Assembly: GCF_013426735.1 (NCBI RefSeq)
Contig: NZ_AP023272.1
Coordinates: 2,214,501-2,278,500 of the forward strand
DNA from: Agrobacterium vitis
Lineage (GTDB): Bacteria > Pseudomonadota > Alphaproteobacteria > Rhizobiales > Rhizobiaceae
Length of the DNA: 64,000 nt
Reading direction: 5' to 3'
Below, piece by piece: positions 54,641 through 63,232 of the stretch. The position numbers and the translations under genes were made by a program. The notes beneath the pieces are model-generated. The model ran no database searches and was not told where the DNA came from. It was given only the letters and a program-made list of their open reading frames with translations. The stretch's first letter is position 1, and the number at the start of each line of letters is the position of its first letter.

Positions 54641-55729
54641 ATGATGATCCGGATTGAAATGATATTACGCCTTCTGTCACTGCTTTTCGCCCTGGGCTAC
54701 GCGTTCACAGCCCCGGGTGCGTTTGCCCTTACCATCGGGCTGGTTGCGCCGCAGGGCGGGCCTTATGCTGTTCTTGGCCAGCAGATACGGGCTGGGGCGG
54801 AAGCTGCTGCAAAGCAAAGCGGCGATACGCTGACGGTGATTGACGAACCCTGTGCCACGGACACCGGCCCAGCGCTTGCCGACAAGCTGGTGGCAGCAAA
54901 GGTCGATGCGGCGATCGGATTTCTGTGCAGCGAAAGCCTTGATGGTTTGCTAGCCAAGCTTGGCCCGGCCGGTATTCCGGCTGTGACGCTTTCTGTGCGC
55001 TGGCCCACTGTTATGGAAGATGCCTTGAAGAACCAATGGCCGCTCTTTCGGCTGGCACCCAGCACCAAAGCGGAAAGCGAAAAGCTGGTGGATGTGATCG
55101 TCAGCCAATGGGCGGGAACGGCTTTCGCGCTTCTCGATGACGGCACGATCCGCAGCCGTGAACTGGTGGAAGCCATCCGCGTGTCGCTGGAACAGCGCGG
55201 CATGAAACCGGTTTTCACCGATACTTACCGCCCGGCTCAAGAGCAACAGATTGCCCTGGTGCGGCGCTTGAAAAAGACGGGCGCGACCAACGTCTTCATC
55301 GGCGGTGACCGCAGCGACGTCTCAATCATCGCCCGCGATGCCAAGGCCGAGAATATTCCCCTGACGCTGATGGGCGGTGAGGCAATGAGGGCGGTAGATC
55401 GGCCCGTTCCACTGCAAGACGGGGTATTGGCCGTGATAACGCCGGATTATGCCAGAATGCCAAGCGCACAGAAGGCGGTTGATGCGCTACGAACACAGAG
55501 CAGCGCAGCGGATGGCTATGCCCTGCCCGCTTTTGCCAGCGTCCAGTTTCTGCATGCGGCGGCGGCATTGAACGAACCATCATTGGCTGAGGCCATCAGC
55601 AAGACCAAGGCTGAGACCGTCATCGGCTCGCTGTCCTTTACCGACGGCCACGAACTGAGCGACAATCCGTTTCAATTGCAGGAATGGCGTGACGGTAGTT
55701 TTCAGCCGCCGCGTCCACTCAGCGAATAA
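54641..55729 (+). CDS. orphan periplasmic branched-chain-amino-acid-type binding protein
   Basis: The 362-residue protein has a signal peptide (residues 1-29, hydrophobic from 7, cleavage near AFA). The type I periplasmic binding fold is recognisable: IGLVAPQGGPYAVLGQQIRAGAEAA, FLCSESLDGLLAKLGPAGIPAV, and IFIGGDRSDVS. It resembles LivJ/LivK-like proteins and the ABC-type receptors of PQQ-linked alcohol oxidation. No permease or ATPase genes lie nearby, so it may be a sensor or serve a distant transporter. Confidence 0.85.
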   Translation: MMIRIEMILRLLSLLFALGYAFTAPGAFALTIGLVAPQGGPYAVLGQQIRAGAEAAAKQSGDTLTVIDEPCATDTGPALADKLVAAKVDAAIGFLCSESLDGLLAKLGPAGIPAVTLSVRWPTVMEDALKNQWPLFRLAPSTKAESEKLVDVIVSQWAGTAFALLDDGTIRSRELVEAIRVSLEQRGMKPVFTDTYRPAQEQQIALVRRLKKTGATNVFIGGDRSDVSIIARDAKAENIPLTLMGGEAMRAVDRPVPLQDGVLAVITPDYARMPSAQKAVDALRTQSSAADGYALPAFASVQFLHAAAALNEPSLAEAISKTKAETVIGSLSFTDGHELSDNPFQLQEWRDGSFQPPRPLSE

Positions 55730-55739
55730 CGCCTAGCGG

Positions 55740-56501
55740 CTATTCGTAAGGCCAGACTGGCCGTGTAAACAGGCCGCCATCGACCCAGAGCGTCTGACCG
55801 GTCACGAAGCCAGCCGCGTCACTGGCGAGATAGAGTACGGGACCGGCAATATCCTGCGGCGTCCCCACCCGGCGCAGCGGCGTGACCTTGCCCCAGACGT
55901 CGCCATAGTCGGGCGCTTCCTCATAGGTTCGTTCCGTGGCAATGGCACCGGGGGCAACGCAATTGACCCTGATGCCATGCGGCCCCAGTTCCACCGCAGC
56001 AACCTTGGTGAATTGCTCGACCCCGCCCTTGGAGGCGGTGTAATCAACCAGATTCGGGAAGGCGAGCTTGTTGCAGCCCGAGCCGATATTGACGATGGCG
56101 CCACCGTTACCAGCTGCCACCATCCGGCTTGCCGCCGCCTTGGTATTGAGAAACGTGCCGGTCAGATTGGTGCGGATCACCCGATTCCAGTCTTTTTCCG
56201 AGAGATCAAGTAGGCTGGACCAGGTCTGTACACCGGCATTGTTGACCAGCACAGCCGGACTTTCCTTGGCCCAGGCGCAGGCCTGGTTGAAGAATTGCTC
56301 GACGGCGTCTCCGTCGCCAACATCGGCGGAAAGGGCCAGCACGGTGCGGCCCTGTTGCTCCATCAGGGATACCAGGCTTTTGGCCGGGGCATCGTCGCCG
56401 AGATAGCTGAAGGCCACCGTATCGCCCAGATCGGCAAAAGCCTGGACCAGTTGGCGCCCTATGCCCGTGCTGCCACCGGTGATGATCACAAACCTGCCCA
56501 T
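55740..56501 (-). CDS. short-chain dehydrogenase/reductase
   Basis: The 253-residue SDR has the cofactor motif TGGSTGIG near residues 8-15, NNAG near 86, catalytic Ser in NIGSGCNK, and YTASKGG with Tyr and Lys near 152-156. GATERTYEEAP is the substrate loop. It is an NAD(P)H oxidoreductase of unknown substrate; the FabG-like loop structure would suit 3-oxoacyl or sugar derivatives. ATG at 56501 follows GGGAGGAA. It converges with the binding-protein gene 10 bases away. Confidence 0.9.
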   Translation of the reverse strand: MGRFVIITGGSTGIGRQLVQAFADLGDTVAFSYLGDDAPAKSLVSLMEQQGRTVLALSADVGDGDAVEQFFNQACAWAKESPAVLVNNAGVQTWSSLLDLSEKDWNRVIRTNLTGTFLNTKAAASRMVAAGNGGAIVNIGSGCNKLAFPNLVDYTASKGGVEQFTKVAAVELGPHGIRVNCVAPGAIATERTYEEAPDYGDVWGKVTPLRRVGTPQDIAGPVLYLASDAAGFVTGQTLWVDGGLFTRPVWPYE

Positions 56502-56694
56502 ATTTCCTCCCATAGGTCATCTCCAAGCATTCATAACCCGGCTGTCGCACCTGTCCAAGGCCGGATCATGATCGCCCGCAAAGCGGCTGTAAAATCAACC
56601 GACTTTCGCAATCCGGGCCACAGGAAAGGTTGTCGCGCTAATGCGGGAATGCTATGAGCGGCACGACATCCGCTATTTCGAAAGAATGAGATAA

Positions 56695-57372
56695 ATGACA
56701 CCTCCGCTGCTGATCGCCCCTTCGATCCTCGCCGCCAATTTTTCCCGGCTGGGGGCTGAAGTTGCCGATGTTGTGGAGGCGGGTGCCGACTGGATTCATC
56801 TCGATGTGATGGATGGCCATTTCGTGCCGAATATCTCGTTCGGCCCGGCCGTTATCAAGGCGCTGCGGCCCCATACCAAAGCGGTATTCGACTGCCATCT
56901 GATGATTGCCTCTGCCGATCCGTTTCTGGCCGCCTTTGCCGATGCCGGATGTGATTATATCACCGTCCATGCCGAAGCCGGGCCGCATCTGCATCGTTCG
57001 CTGCAAACCATTCGCGCCCTCGGCAAGAAAGCTGGCGTATCGATTAATCCGGCCACACCGGTCTCCATGCTGGAAAATGTCATTGATGATGTGGATCTGA
57101 TCCTGATCATGAGTGTCAATCCCGGCTTTGGCGGGCAGAGCTTTATCCCGGCTGCGGCGGGCAAGATCGCCCAGGCAAGGGCGCTGATTGGCGACAGGCC
57201 GATTGCACTGGAAGTCGATGGCGGCATCACCGTTGAAACGGCGCCGATTGCCACAAAGGCCGGTGCCAATGTGTTGGTGGCAGGATCTGCCATCTACAAG
57301 GGCCAGGGTGTCGATTCCTATCGCGAGACGGTGACGGCATTGCGCCATGCCGCTGAAGGAGGCCGGTCTTGA
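56695..57372 (+). CDS. rpe: ribulose-phosphate 3-epimerase
   Basis: The 225-residue TIM-barrel protein has LIAPSILAANFSRLG (residues 5-19), HLDVMDGHFVPN near 35, HLMI, VNPGFGGQSFI near 140 and VDGGIT near 175, including the metal His and Asp residues. It interconverts ribulose-5-phosphate and xylulose-5-phosphate in the pentose phosphate or Calvin pathway. Its stop overlaps the next gene by four bases. Confidence 0.95.
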   Translation: MTPPLLIAPSILAANFSRLGAEVADVVEAGADWIHLDVMDGHFVPNISFGPAVIKALRPHTKAVFDCHLMIASADPFLAAFADAGCDYITVHAEAGPHLHRSLQTIRALGKKAGVSINPATPVSMLENVIDDVDLILIMSVNPGFGGQSFIPAAAGKIAQARALIGDRPIALEVDGGITVETAPIATKAGANVLVAGSAIYKGQGVDSYRETVTALRHAAEGGRS

Positions 57373-58100
57373 AACTTCACTGGCTTTCCGCAGCAATGGT
57401 TGCCGTGGGCAGCCTTGCCGCCCTGCCCGCTGCGGCAGGCGATATCGCCGCCGTTCGCCCCATCGGTTTTTCTGCCGACGGGTCTGTCTTTGCCTTCGAG
57501 GAATATGGCGTGCAGAGCGGCGTCAACACGCCCTATTCGAATATTTTTGCCATCGACCTCAACAACAATACTTTCCTGCCGGATACGCCGGTGCGCCTGC
57601 GCGGTGATGATGACAAGGCCAGCATGGCCGCCATTCGCAAGCAAAGCATGGATCAGGTAGCAAAAACCGTTCAGGACCGAGGACTGCTGGATCATCCTGG
57701 TGAAGTGGTTGCCTTCAATCCCCTAAGCGAGATCGGCACCGATCCGCATGTGCTCAGCTACCGCGTTCACGCCTCTCAGCCAACAGTGGGTGAGCCCAAT
57801 ACACTGACGCTGGAAGAGCTGGACGAAGGCGCCCCTGCCGCCTGCAAGGACCAGGTACAGACCATCAAGGGCTTTCGCCTGAAGATGACGCAGATCAACG
57901 GCGCCAAGCAGGACAAAGTTGTCTATGAAGACGGCCATGTGCCCGCCAGCCGCCGCTGTCCCACAGGCTACAGGCTGGGCGGCGGCGTCACCTATCAGGT
58001 TCCAGGCGGTAATGTGGTGCAGATCGCGCTGGTCCTTGTCATGAACCCCTCTTCCGAAGGCTCCGACGGGCGCTGGCTCGCCGTGCCGATCAAGCCCTGA
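57369..58100 (+). CDS. DUF2259 predicted secreted protein
   Basis: The 243-residue protein has a signal peptide (residues 1-23, ending PAAAG). The mature part begins DIAAVRPIGFSADGSVFAFEEYG, the DUF2259 pattern. It has two Cys (AACKDQ and RRCPTG). Function unknown; a periplasmic protein. TTG at 57369 is preferred because GAAGGAGG lies six bases before it. The four-base overlap couples it to rpe. Confidence 0.85.
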   Translation: MKLHWLSAAMVAVGSLAALPAAAGDIAAVRPIGFSADGSVFAFEEYGVQSGVNTPYSNIFAIDLNNNTFLPDTPVRLRGDDDKASMAAIRKQSMDQVAKTVQDRGLLDHPGEVVAFNPLSEIGTDPHVLSYRVHASQPTVGEPNTLTLEELDEGAPAACKDQVQTIKGFRLKMTQINGAKQDKVVYEDGHVPASRRCPTGYRLGGGVTYQVPGGNVVQIALVLVMNPSSEGSDGRWLAVPIKP

Positions 58101-58188
58101 CACCACCTTTCGCGCCGTTGCCGTTGAGATCGGCTGCCATGTTTGCTATGGGGCGGCATAGGTTATTCATGCAAGAAAGATCAAGCCG

Positions 58189-59490
58189 ATGATCCCGCGT
58201 TATTCCCGGCCAGAAATGGTCGCCATCTGGTCGCCCGAAACCAAATTCCGCATCTGGTTCGAGATCGAGGCCCATGCCTGCGACGCGCTGGCCGAGTTGG
58301 GTGTGATCCCGAAGGACGCCGCCAAAACCATCTGGGAAAAGGGTGGTGCTGCCGAGTTTAACGTGGCCCGCATCGACGAAATCGAAGCCGTCACCAAGCA
58401 TGATGTCATCGCCTTCCTCACCCATCTGGCAGAGTTTATCGGCCCCGATAGTCGCTTTGTGCATCAGGGCATGACCTCCTCGGACGTGCTGGACACGACC
58501 TTCAACATCCAACTGGTTCGCGCTGCCGATCTGCTGCTGGCTGATATGGACCGCGTGCTGGCCGCGCTGAAAACCCGCGCCTTTGAGCACAAGGATTCGG
58601 TTCGCATTGGCCGCAGCCATGGCATTCACGCCGAACCCACCACCATGGGGCTGACCTTTGCCCGGTTCTACGCCGAAATGGAGCGCAACCGCGCCCGTCT
58701 CGTCAACGCGCGCGCTGAAATTGCCACGGGTGCCATTTCCGGCGCTGTTGGCACGTTTGCCAATATCGACCCGCGCGTGGAAGAACACGTCTGCGAAAAG
58801 CTCGGCCTCGTTCCAGAGCCGGTTTCCACGCAGGTCATCCCACGCGACCGCCACGCCATGTTCTTCGCCACATTGGGCGTGATTGCCTCGTCCATTGAAA
58901 ACGTCGCTATCGAAATTCGCCACATGCAGCGCACTGAGGTGCTGGAAGCTGAAGAGTTTTTCTCTCCGGGCCAGAAGGGCTCATCGGCCATGCCGCACAA
59001 GCGCAACCCTGTGCTGACCGAAAACCTCACCGGCCTCGCCCGCCTCGTGCGCATGTCGGTCGTCCCCGCCATGGAAAACGTAGCCCTTTGGCACGAGCGC
59101 GACATCAGCCACTCCAGCGTTGAACGCGCCATCGGCCCCGACACCACCATCACGCTCGATTTCGCCCTGAACCGTTTGGCAGGCGTTGTTGAAAAGCTGG
59201 TGATCTACCCGGAAAATATGCTGAAAAACATGAACAAATTCCGCGGCCTCGTCATGAGCCAGCGCGTGCTGCTGGCGCTCACCCAAGCTGGCGTCTCCCG
59301 CGAAGACAGCTACCGTCTCGTGCAGCGCAACGCCATGAAGGTCTGGGAACAGGGCAAGGACTTCTTGGAAGAATTGTTGGCTGATGCCGAGGTGCGGGCC
59401 GCCCTCACCGAAGAGCAGATTCGTGAGAAGTTTGACCTTGGGTATCACACCAAGCATGTGGACACAATTTTCAAGCGTGTTTTTGGGTGA
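58189..59490 (+). CDS. purB: adenylosuccinate lyase
   Basis: The 433-residue fumarase/aspartase superfamily enzyme has the signature SSAMPHKRNPVLTE near residues 263-276, THLAEFIG and HQGMTSSDVLDT near 95, and GRSHGIHAEPTTMG near 140 with the catalytic His. It acts at two steps of purine synthesis, releasing fumarate from SAICAR and adenylosuccinate. A TTAT-flanked terminator follows. Confidence 0.95.
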   Translation: MIPRYSRPEMVAIWSPETKFRIWFEIEAHACDALAELGVIPKDAAKTIWEKGGAAEFNVARIDEIEAVTKHDVIAFLTHLAEFIGPDSRFVHQGMTSSDVLDTTFNIQLVRAADLLLADMDRVLAALKTRAFEHKDSVRIGRSHGIHAEPTTMGLTFARFYAEMERNRARLVNARAEIATGAISGAVGTFANIDPRVEEHVCEKLGLVPEPVSTQVIPRDRHAMFFATLGVIASSIENVAIEIRHMQRTEVLEAEEFFSPGQKGSSAMPHKRNPVLTENLTGLARLVRMSVVPAMENVALWHERDISHSSVERAIGPDTTITLDFALNRLAGVVEKLVIYPENMLKNMNKFRGLVMSQRVLLALTQAGVSREDSYRLVQRNAMKVWEQGKDFLEELLADAEVRAALTEEQIREKFDLGYHTKHVDTIFKRVFG

Positions 59491-59512
59491 AATAGCCCGC
59501 AGAAAGCAATAA

Positions 59513-59539
59513 AAGTGAGCCGACAGTTGCGGCTCACTT
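59513..59539. terminator. bidirectional terminator between purB and the AT-rich cassette
   Basis: AAGTGAGCCG (59513-59522) and CGGCTCACTT (59530-59539) pair perfectly over 10 bp. The plus strand continues ATTACTTACTATT and the minus strand TTTATTGCTTT, so both convergent transcripts can end here. Confidence 0.75.
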
Positions 59540-59550
59540 ATTACTTACTA

Positions 59551-60117
59551 TTACAAAACTGACAGTTCATCGCGTCTCTTACTATTGCTTAAGATCCATT
59601 TATTATTAGTTATTATTTTCAAATCTCTGCAATAAAATGCATCGCCGTCGTCCGAAAAGAAATAAAAATTTCTATCAACGCACAATCGTGCTGACGTTAC
59701 GTCACAATAATCTATAAGACCCGTCTTCACCTTTTCAAATGCCCGTCGAATATCTATACTTTCATAATTAGAAATAACGTTCATGTCACTCATGAAATTT
59801 ACCGTTGCATCATAAATGCAATCCATAGAAGCCGAAAAATCGGATGACTTTCTATATTTTTTAAACCCCTCGATTTGAGGATTTTCTTTTTTATCCAAGT
59901 CATAGTAGAAATTTGTTAATTTATTAAAGAATTCACCCAAACATTTTTCACTGGTGTAGAATTCATTATTTTTCTTCAATTCAAAATATACATCAGAATA
60001 ATTCCTTTCTTTTTTATCAAACGACAATGCCCCATCAACAAACAAAAGGATGTTCGTATCTACAAATATATTTTCGCCCCTAATATTCAGCGCAGTCTCG
60101 CCATCAATTATCATCAT
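59551..60117 (-). CDS. PIN-domain-like nuclease, third gene of the cassette
   Basis: The 188-residue protein has the layout of a PIN RNase: NIFVDTNILLF (Asp20) at the N-terminus, TSEKCLGEFF (Glu58/Glu62), LIDYCDVTSARLC (Asp136/Asp139) and FYFFSDDGDAFYC (Asp156/157). These are the four acidic positions that bind catalytic metal in the family. No antitoxin-like small gene is adjacent; instead STAS and HATPase genes precede it. ATG at 60117 overlaps the DUF4325 gene by 14 bases. The gene is distinctly AT-rich. The specific substrate is unknown. Confidence 0.75.
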   Translation of the reverse strand: MMIIDGETALNIRGENIFVDTNILLFVDGALSFDKKERNYSDVYFELKKNNEFYTSEKCLGEFFNKLTNFYYDLDKKENPQIEGFKKYRKSSDFSASMDCIYDATVNFMSDMNVISNYESIDIRRAFEKVKTGLIDYCDVTSARLCVDRNFYFFSDDGDAFYCRDLKIITNNKWILSNSKRRDELSVL

Positions 60118-60472
60118 CCAAAGACACACCCAGCTTCGATTGAATAATTTCTACATACTTCCCCCTATCGGAGAAATACTGCTTCGCTCTATCATTCACC
60201 AACTTTAGCCTCGAAAGGTGCCAAGGCTCCGCATCTGCGGGGGGGAGCATTAACCTTCTGATGTCTTCCGGAGAAAACTCACCATAAAGCTGGCCAACAG
60301 CCGCATTTAAAAAGGCTGTGGTCAAACGAGTCACTCCGAAGAACGAAACCTTCACTCTGTTTCCAGATTTAAGTGCTTCGTATATTTTCTCATAGACACG
60401 TTGGCCATCTTGGCTCGTCACACATATACCTGAGCCAGCTAAACGTGCGATGCCCAATTCCACATCAGCCAT
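60104..60472 (-). CDS. STAS-like (DUF4325) protein, second gene of the cassette
   Basis: The 122-residue protein carries the DUF4325 core VSFFGVTRLTTAFLNAAVG then QLYGEFSPEDIRRL (residues 42-74), with a helical extension ending in an acidic SLDDDN tail. DUF4325 is a STAS-like fold commonly found beside HATPase proteins, like anti-anti-sigma factors beside their kinases. ATG at 60472 has GAGAGG 7 bases upstream; the GTG or other starts up to 60490 are less likely. It is 11 bases from the HATPase stop. Confidence 0.8.
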   Translation of the reverse strand: MADVELGIARLAGSGICVTSQDGQRVYEKIYEALKSGNRVKVSFFGVTRLTTAFLNAAVGQLYGEFSPEDIRRLMLPPADAEPWHLSRLKLVNDRAKQYFSDRGKYVEIIQSKLGVSLDDDN

Positions 60473-60483
60473 TTTAAAACCTC

Positions 60484-61344
60484 TCACCAAAGATTCTGAG
60501 GATCAGGTGCTTTCAAATCATAGTTGTTCTGATCAGCCGTATTAACTTCAATAGTAACAACGGTTCCTGGGAACTCGTGTTTCATATAAACGCGCTGAAC
60601 ACGCCCATTCTGCTCCATCCAATACCCATTCCTAGAAACCACTATAAACCTTCCTGAGTTCAGGTGAATAAAGCTGCGTAAAATTTTTAAGCCCAAACCA
60701 CCCGGTATATCTCCCTGTCGCGTAGTGTTGCCGTCAGCCATTGCCCAATCAATGGCTTCAACAGCGCTAATAGAGGAACCAAAAGCTTTTGAGTAAGCGC
60801 CATTTATCCCTATTCCGCCATCAGTAATCGAAAAATCGATTCGTTCATATTTCGGGAAAAATTGCCCACACGCAAAAATCGGCATTTCAGATCCAGCGTG
60901 AATCGAAGAGTTCATGAAGACCTCATCGAGACCTTCGTAAATTTTCAGCCGTAAAGGATCGGTCATTTTCGGCAACTTTAGTCGATCCAACTCACTCCTG
61001 ATAAATTGGGAATAAGATACCCCCTCATCAACTTTAAAAGATGACAAAGGAATAACGGTCCCGCGATTATTGAGATTATTTGTGGAGAAAAAGCCATTTC
61101 TCCGTAAAATATCTTCGACCCTTGGAATTGCATTAACGAAATCGACAAAATTACCTTTTTGTCTTATCTTTTCGATAACAAGCATCATTGGCGCGGAAAG
61201 ATGAGCGTCGATCCATTTGACATTTGAAAAATCAAATATAATGCGCTCTCCTTCAAACCCATGGCAAACTTTATAAAAGGACGATATTTTATCAAAGCTT
61301 TCAGGATCAGTATTCAAATCGGTAAGAAAGATAGATTTCGACAT
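60484..61344 (-). CDS. STAS-HATPase fusion (anti-sigma kinase-like), first gene of the cassette
   Basis: The 286-residue protein has an N-terminal STAS-like part (residues 15-90, EGERIIFDFSNVKWIDAHLS) and a C-terminal GHKL ATPase. The N-box is EVFMNSSIHAGS with Asn145, G1 is TDGGIGINGAYS near 174-185, and G2 is PGGLGLKIL at 214-222. This resembles the SpoIIAB/RsbW kinase domain fused to a STAS partner. It lacks a His phospho-acceptor domain, so Ser/Thr-type or purely ATP-binding action is likely. It is AT-rich and starts a three-gene unit. Confidence 0.8.
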   Translation of the reverse strand: MSKSIFLTDLNTDPESFDKISSFYKVCHGFEGERIIFDFSNVKWIDAHLSAPMMLVIEKIRQKGNFVDFVNAIPRVEDILRRNGFFSTNNLNNRGTVIPLSSFKVDEGVSYSQFIRSELDRLKLPKMTDPLRLKIYEGLDEVFMNSSIHAGSEMPIFACGQFFPKYERIDFSITDGGIGINGAYSKAFGSSISAVEAIDWAMADGNTTRQGDIPGGLGLKILRSFIHLNSGRFIVVSRNGYWMEQNGRVQRVYMKHEFPGTVVTIEVNTADQNNYDLKAPDPQNLW

Positions 61345-61526
61345 AATTGTGAGTCTTTATCGGAGATGCCTAAATAAAATTTAGACACATGCAATCGAGA
61401 AATCAATCAAAGATTGCAATTTTGTGCTAGCCATATGTAGTTTCACAGCATTGTCTTGTCAGCTTTCTAAAGACCATAACATTCAAAATTGCTGGACAAA
61501 TAGTCATGTTCACGTAAAAAATAGAT

Positions 61527-62519
61527 ATGATATTTCTGCATCGCATCATCTGCGTATTTATGGCTACCATATTCATAATTGCAGCGCTGATCGTCACAGG
61601 TTGGATAAGCTTGGGGCTATGGTATCGCATTCCGGGCCCAGACCTCGTCCGTGGTGCAGCTTCCGGCTTGTGGCTGGTGTTTGTGCTGGCCATCCTTTCA
61701 TTGGGTCGAAAAGCACCGCTTGCATCGGTCGGGCTGTTTCTATTGAGCTTGGTTTTCGTTGGCGTCTGGTGGCACTCGATCAAGCCAAGCCTTGATCGGG
61801 ATTGGGCCGTGGATGTGTCCAGAACCGTGACGGGTACGGTCGATAACAACATTGTCACGCTCCAGAATGTGCGTAATTTCAACTGGATCAGCGATGCGGA
61901 GGCCGATGCCAAGTGGGAGACGCGGCAATATGATCTCAACAAGCTGAATGAGGCCGATATGGTCCTGTCCTATTGGGGCATGGATGCCATTGCCCATACG
62001 CTGATCAGCTTCGGGTTTGAGGATGGTCAGCGCGTGGTGTTCTCGGTGGAAACGCGGCGGGAGAAGACCGAATCCTACTCATCGATTGCAGGCTTTTTCA
62101 AAACCTATGAACTTGCTTTCCTCGCCGCCGATGAGCGGGATATTCTCTATCTTCGCACCAATATGCGCAAGGAAGACACCTATCTTTACCCGCTGGATAT
62201 TCCCAAACAGGCCATGCGCGCCTTGTTTTTGAATTACGTGAACTCGGCAGATCAACTTGCCAAACAGCCAAAATTCTACGACACGATCACCACCAATTGC
62301 ACCACAGTGGTGTTTGACCTTGCCCGCCAGATTGAACCCGGCATTCCCACAGATTACCGCGTTTTGCTTTCGGGCTACCTGCCCGGCTATCTGGCAGAGC
62401 ATGGAGCCTCGGTCTGGAAGCTGCCGGAGCCGGAATTGCGCGCCCGCGCCGCTATCAGCGCCAAAGCACAGGCTGCGGGGAATTCACCGCCTGATTATTC
62501 CAGTGCGATCAGGCAGTAA
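61527..62519 (+). CDS. DUF4105 membrane protein
   Basis: The 330-residue protein has three N-terminal hydrophobic segments (about 5-27, 40-60 and 65-83). A periplasmic domain follows with AHTLISFGFEDGQRVVFSVETRRE and TTNCTTVVFDLARQI, which is the Cys-containing DUF4105 (NlpC/P60-like) signature. It is possibly a lipid or peptidoglycan amidase-like enzyme; the function is unproven. The GC content returns to the chromosomal norm after the first few codons. Confidence 0.83.
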   Translation: MIFLHRIICVFMATIFIIAALIVTGWISLGLWYRIPGPDLVRGAASGLWLVFVLAILSLGRKAPLASVGLFLLSLVFVGVWWHSIKPSLDRDWAVDVSRTVTGTVDNNIVTLQNVRNFNWISDAEADAKWETRQYDLNKLNEADMVLSYWGMDAIAHTLISFGFEDGQRVVFSVETRREKTESYSSIAGFFKTYELAFLAADERDILYLRTNMRKEDTYLYPLDIPKQAMRALFLNYVNSADQLAKQPKFYDTITTNCTTVVFDLARQIEPGIPTDYRVLLSGYLPGYLAEHGASVWKLPEPELRARAAISAKAQAAGNSPPDYSSAIRQ

Positions 62520-62534
62520 AATTCACCGTGCAGG

Positions 62535-63134
62535 TCATTCGCTTCTTTTGCTTTCAAAATGCGCGCGTACCAATTCCTTTGCTTCGTGCCAAAGAATTGG
62601 TGATCCACCTTCAATGGTCGGACCATAGCGCTCCATTACCTGTTGTTCGGAAACACCGTTTTCAGCCCAGGTCCCGCCATCGGTCAGCGTATTTAGAAGC
62701 AGCGGCTCAAGGCGGTCCAAAGCTTTTGCAAAACGCGCATTGGGCGTTTTTCCTTCCTCAAACTCCAACCAAAGAGCAAGCATCTCTTGACCCTGAGCAT
62801 CGGGTAAAAGACCAAAGATTCGCTTTGCGGCTGCGAATTCATGCTCGGCCAAAGCTGCCCGGTCTACCTGCTGATCATGTATCGGGGCATCGCCCGCGTC
62901 GATTTCAACCACATCATGTAGTAAAAGCAGTTTTACGATATGCAGTGGATCAACGTCCTCTGCGTGCTCAGACAGCGTTAGGGCGAATAAAGCCAAATGC
63001 CATGAATGTTCAGCGGAGTTTTCTCGGCGCGATTTATTGATCAGCAGTGATTGGCGCACAATGGATTTGAGTTTGTCCAGCTCAATCAAGAAAGCAAGTT
63101 GTTGGCGAAGGATCTCAAATTTAGTTTGCGGCAT
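62535..63134 (-). CDS. HD-domain phosphohydrolase (YfbR-like)
   Basis: The 199-residue protein has the HD signature: ENSAEHSWHLALFAL (His43), LLLLHDVVEIDAGD (His73, Asp74), and KALDRLEPLLLNTL with the terminal Asp. YfbR/HDDC2-type enzymes dephosphorylate nucleoside monophosphates. ATG at 63134 follows GGAG; the 23-residue extension upstream is hydrophobic but has no site. It converges tightly with the DUF4105 gene (16 bases). Confidence 0.85.
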   Translation of the reverse strand: MPQTKFEILRQQLAFLIELDKLKSIVRQSLLINKSRRENSAEHSWHLALFALTLSEHAEDVDPLHIVKLLLLHDVVEIDAGDAPIHDQQVDRAALAEHEFAAAKRIFGLLPDAQGQEMLALWLEFEEGKTPNARFAKALDRLEPLLLNTLTDGGTWAENGVSEQQVMERYGPTIEGGSPILWHEAKELVRAHFESKRSE

Positions 63135-63186
63135 AAATTGCACTCCGCCGACAACGCCGAGCAATGACCGCAACGGCACAAATAGG

Positions 63187-63223
63187 ACTCCGGCACAAAA
63201 CAAAAATTTGTGCCGGAGTTTTT
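63187..63223. terminator. perfect hairpin between ilvD and the HD gene
   Basis: ACTCCGGCACAAA (63187-63199) and TTTGTGCCGGAGT (63207-63219) pair over 13 bp, with TTTTT on the plus strand. It stands 10 bases beyond the ilvD stop and would terminate it on the minus strand by stem strength, though the T-run favours the plus strand. Confidence 0.75.
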
Positions 63224-63232
63224 ATCCAATCG

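Noticed and set aside
59551..60117. Classic VapBC toxin-antitoxin
   Set aside because: No small DNA-binding antitoxin gene precedes the PIN gene; the partners are STAS and HATPase proteins.
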